DNA from: CALGSZ01 sp042408955 | GTDB taxonomy: Bacteria; Chloroflexota; Chloroflexia; Thermomicrobiales; UBA6265 | Direction of reading: 5' to 3' | Length of the DNA stretch: 22,774 nucleotides | NCBI GenBank assembly: GCA_042408955.1 | Contig: JBHOQQ010000158.1 | Span: 1-22,774 of the forward strand | The notes under the pieces: model-generated | What the model saw: only the letters and a program-made list of their open reading frames with translations | What the model was told of the DNA's origin: nothing | Databases searched by the model: none | Translations under genes and position numbers: made by a program | In this document: in pieces, positions 21,436 through 22,774 of the stretch | How positions within the stretch are numbered: position 1 is the first letter of the stretch | Layout: each line of letters opens with the position of its first letter

Positions 21436-22774
21436 CTAGTCCTCTTCCTTGCCGGCAAGCGTTGCCGCACGAATCTGCTGCACTACCGACTCATCGGCAA
21501 GCGTTGTCGTGTCGCCAAGTTGCCGGCCCGTCGCAATATCACGCAGCAACCGGCGCATGATCTTCCCCGATCGCGTCTTCGGCAAATCCGGGGTGAACAT
21601 CACCGATTTGGGCTTGGCGATCGGCCCGATCTTCTCCGCCACGTGGTTGCGCAAGGCTTCGCCAAGCTCCGGCGTGCCCTCGACACCGGCCCTCAAGATC
21701 ACGAAGGCGAACACCGCTTCGCCAGTGATCGCGTCCGGCCGGCCAACGACGGCCGCCTCTGCCACGCTCGGGTGGCTCACCAGCGCGCTTTCGATCTCGG
21801 TAGTGCTCAACCGGTGCCCAGATACATTCATCACATCGTCAACGCGGCCAAGGAGCCAGTAATATCCGTCCTTGTCACGCTTGCAGCCATCTCCCGGGAA
21901 GTATTTGCCGGGGAAGCGGCTCCAATAGGTCGCCACGTACCGCTCAGGATCGCCGTAAATCCCGCGGAGCATCGCTGGCCAGGGTTTGGTAAGCACCAGG
22001 TACCCACCCGCGCCCAAGGGCAAGCTGTTCCCAGCGGAATCGACGACATCGGCCTCAACGCCTGGGAAGGGGAATGTCGCCGAGCCAGGCTTGGTCGTTG
22101 TCAGACCGGGCAGCGGCGTGATCATGATCATGCCCGTTTCCGTCTGCCACCAGGTATCGACGATTGGGCAGCGCTCACCGCCGATGTGCGTGTGGTACCA
22201 CATCCACGCCTCAGGGTTGATCGGCTCACCCACCGTGCCGAGGAGACGCAGCGAGGAGAGATCGTGCTTCCGGGCATGCTCAGGACCTTGCTTCATGTGG
22301 GCGCGGATCGCTGTCGGCGCGGTGTACAGGATCGTGACCTTGTAGCGCTCGATGATGTCCCACCACCGGTCCCAAGCAGGATAATCGGGCGTGCCCTCGT
22401 ACATCACGCCGGTCGTGCCATTGGCGAGCGGCCCGTAGACAATGTAGGAGTGACCGGTGACCCAGCCACAGTCGGCCGCGCACCAATACACATCCTCGGG
22501 CTTGATATCAAAGACGTAGTAGTGAGTGCTGGCAACGCCGACGAGGTAGCCGCCCGTCGTGTGCAAAATGCCTTTCGGCTTGGCCGTCGTGCCGGATGTA
22601 TAGAGGAGGTACAGCATATCCTCACTGTCCATCCATTCCGGCTCACACTCGGTGGATTGCCGTGCCACGATGTCATGCCACCAGACATCACGGCCTTCCT
22701 GCATAGGGACGTTTTGACCAGTGCGCCGGACGACGAGGACCTTCTCAACCGATGAGGTATTCAAGAGCGCGGTA
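21436..22774 (-). CDS. acs: Acetyl-CoA synthetase, 5' part outside window
   Basis: The C-terminal 446 residues or so of an AMP-forming acetate-CoA ligase, which makes acetyl-CoA from acetate, ATP and CoA. The frame is open to the window edge, so the start lies beyond 22774; a TTG at 22764 is internal. The adenylate-forming signatures are intact: YTSGTTAKPKGI (phosphate-binding loop), DTWWQTETG (A5, acetate/AMP contact), FPGDGCKRDKDGYYWLLGR (A7 region), DDVMNVSGHRLST (A8 hinge) and KTRSGKIMRRLLR at the C-terminus, with the Lys that is reversibly acetylated in this family. The tryptophan in WWQTETG limits the pocket to acetate-sized acids. A terminator follows the stop. Identification is secure. 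Confidence 0.96.
   Translation of the reverse strand, partial: TALLNTSSVEKVLVVRRTGQNVPMQEGRDVWWHDIVARQSTECEPEWMDSEDMLYLLYTSGTTAKPKGILHTTGGYLVGVASTHYYVFDIKPEDVYWCAADCGWVTGHSYIVYGPLANGTTGVMYEGTPDYPAWDRWWDIIERYKVTILYTAPTAIRAHMKQGPEHARKHDLSSLRLLGTVGEPINPEAWMWYHTHIGGERCPIVDTWWQTETGMIMITPLPGLTTTKPGSATFPFPGVEADVVDSAGNSLPLGAGGYLVLTKPWPAMLRGIYGDPERYVATYWSRFPGKYFPGDGCKRDKDGYYWLLGRVDDVMNVSGHRLSTTEIESALVSHPSVAEAAVVGRPDAITGEAVFAFVILRAGVEGTPELGEALRNHVAEKIGPIAKPKSVMFTPDLPKTRSGKIMRRLLRDIATGRQLGDTTTLADESVVQQIRAATLAGKEED

Noticed and set aside
21043..22755. Plus-strand frame of 570 codons opposite acs
   Set aside because: It is antisense to a gene with all acetyl-CoA synthetase motifs and shows no protein-like features.

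Overview
The window is high-GC, densely packed bacterial chromosome. Gene order, many GTG starts, a run of Tat-exported proteins and the style of the protein families suggest a Thermomicrobia-like member of the Chloroflexota (relatives of Sphaerobacter or Thermomicrobium). This is a judgement from sequence flavour, not a database result. No rRNA, tRNA, CRISPR array, intact insertion sequence or prophage was found.

Layout. (1) 1-753, minus: a partial gene of uncertain family that runs off the left edge and has a probable one-base deletion near its 5' end. (2) 754-2158: mostly non-coding, holding one small zinc-ribbon gene and a degenerate interspersed palindromic repeat. (3) 2159-5444, minus: a four-gene cluster in which three products carry twin-arginine signals (a helix-hairpin-helix protein with an internal tandem duplication, a helical low-complexity protein, an intradiol dioxygenase) and the fourth is a membrane protein. 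(4) 5939-10390, minus: a TerC membrane protein, a D-2-hydroxyacid dehydrogenase, a rubredoxin/flavin/ferredoxin multidomain oxidoreductase and a small frame-broken gene. (5) 10541-13557, plus: a second TerC-type protein divergent from the first, a GNAT acetyltransferase, a polysaccharide-deacetylase-family enzyme and an A-type Fe-S carrier that ends at a clear terminator. (6) 13741-16705, plus: a sigma-70 factor with a long structured leader and strong terminator, then a CNNM/CorC-type membrane protein. (7) 16712-17617, minus: an arginase-fold protein with altered active site, divergent from a membrane-anchored J-domain protein at 17812-18315. (8) 18344-22774, minus: acetyl-CoA synthetase (partial, off the right edge), a D-aminoacylase-like amidohydrolase, and a phosphotransferase-fold protein translationally coupled to it.

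Most genes are housekeeping or metabolic and look intact. The less ordinary material is the Tat-exported cluster at 2159-5444, several enzyme-fold proteins whose catalytic residues are substituted (arginase-like, kinase-like, deacylase-like), the structured leader of the sigma factor gene, and two genes broken by what look like single-base deletions. I do not see a complete, obviously new defence or mobile system. The left-edge gene could be the first gene of a larger leftward operon that lies outside the window.
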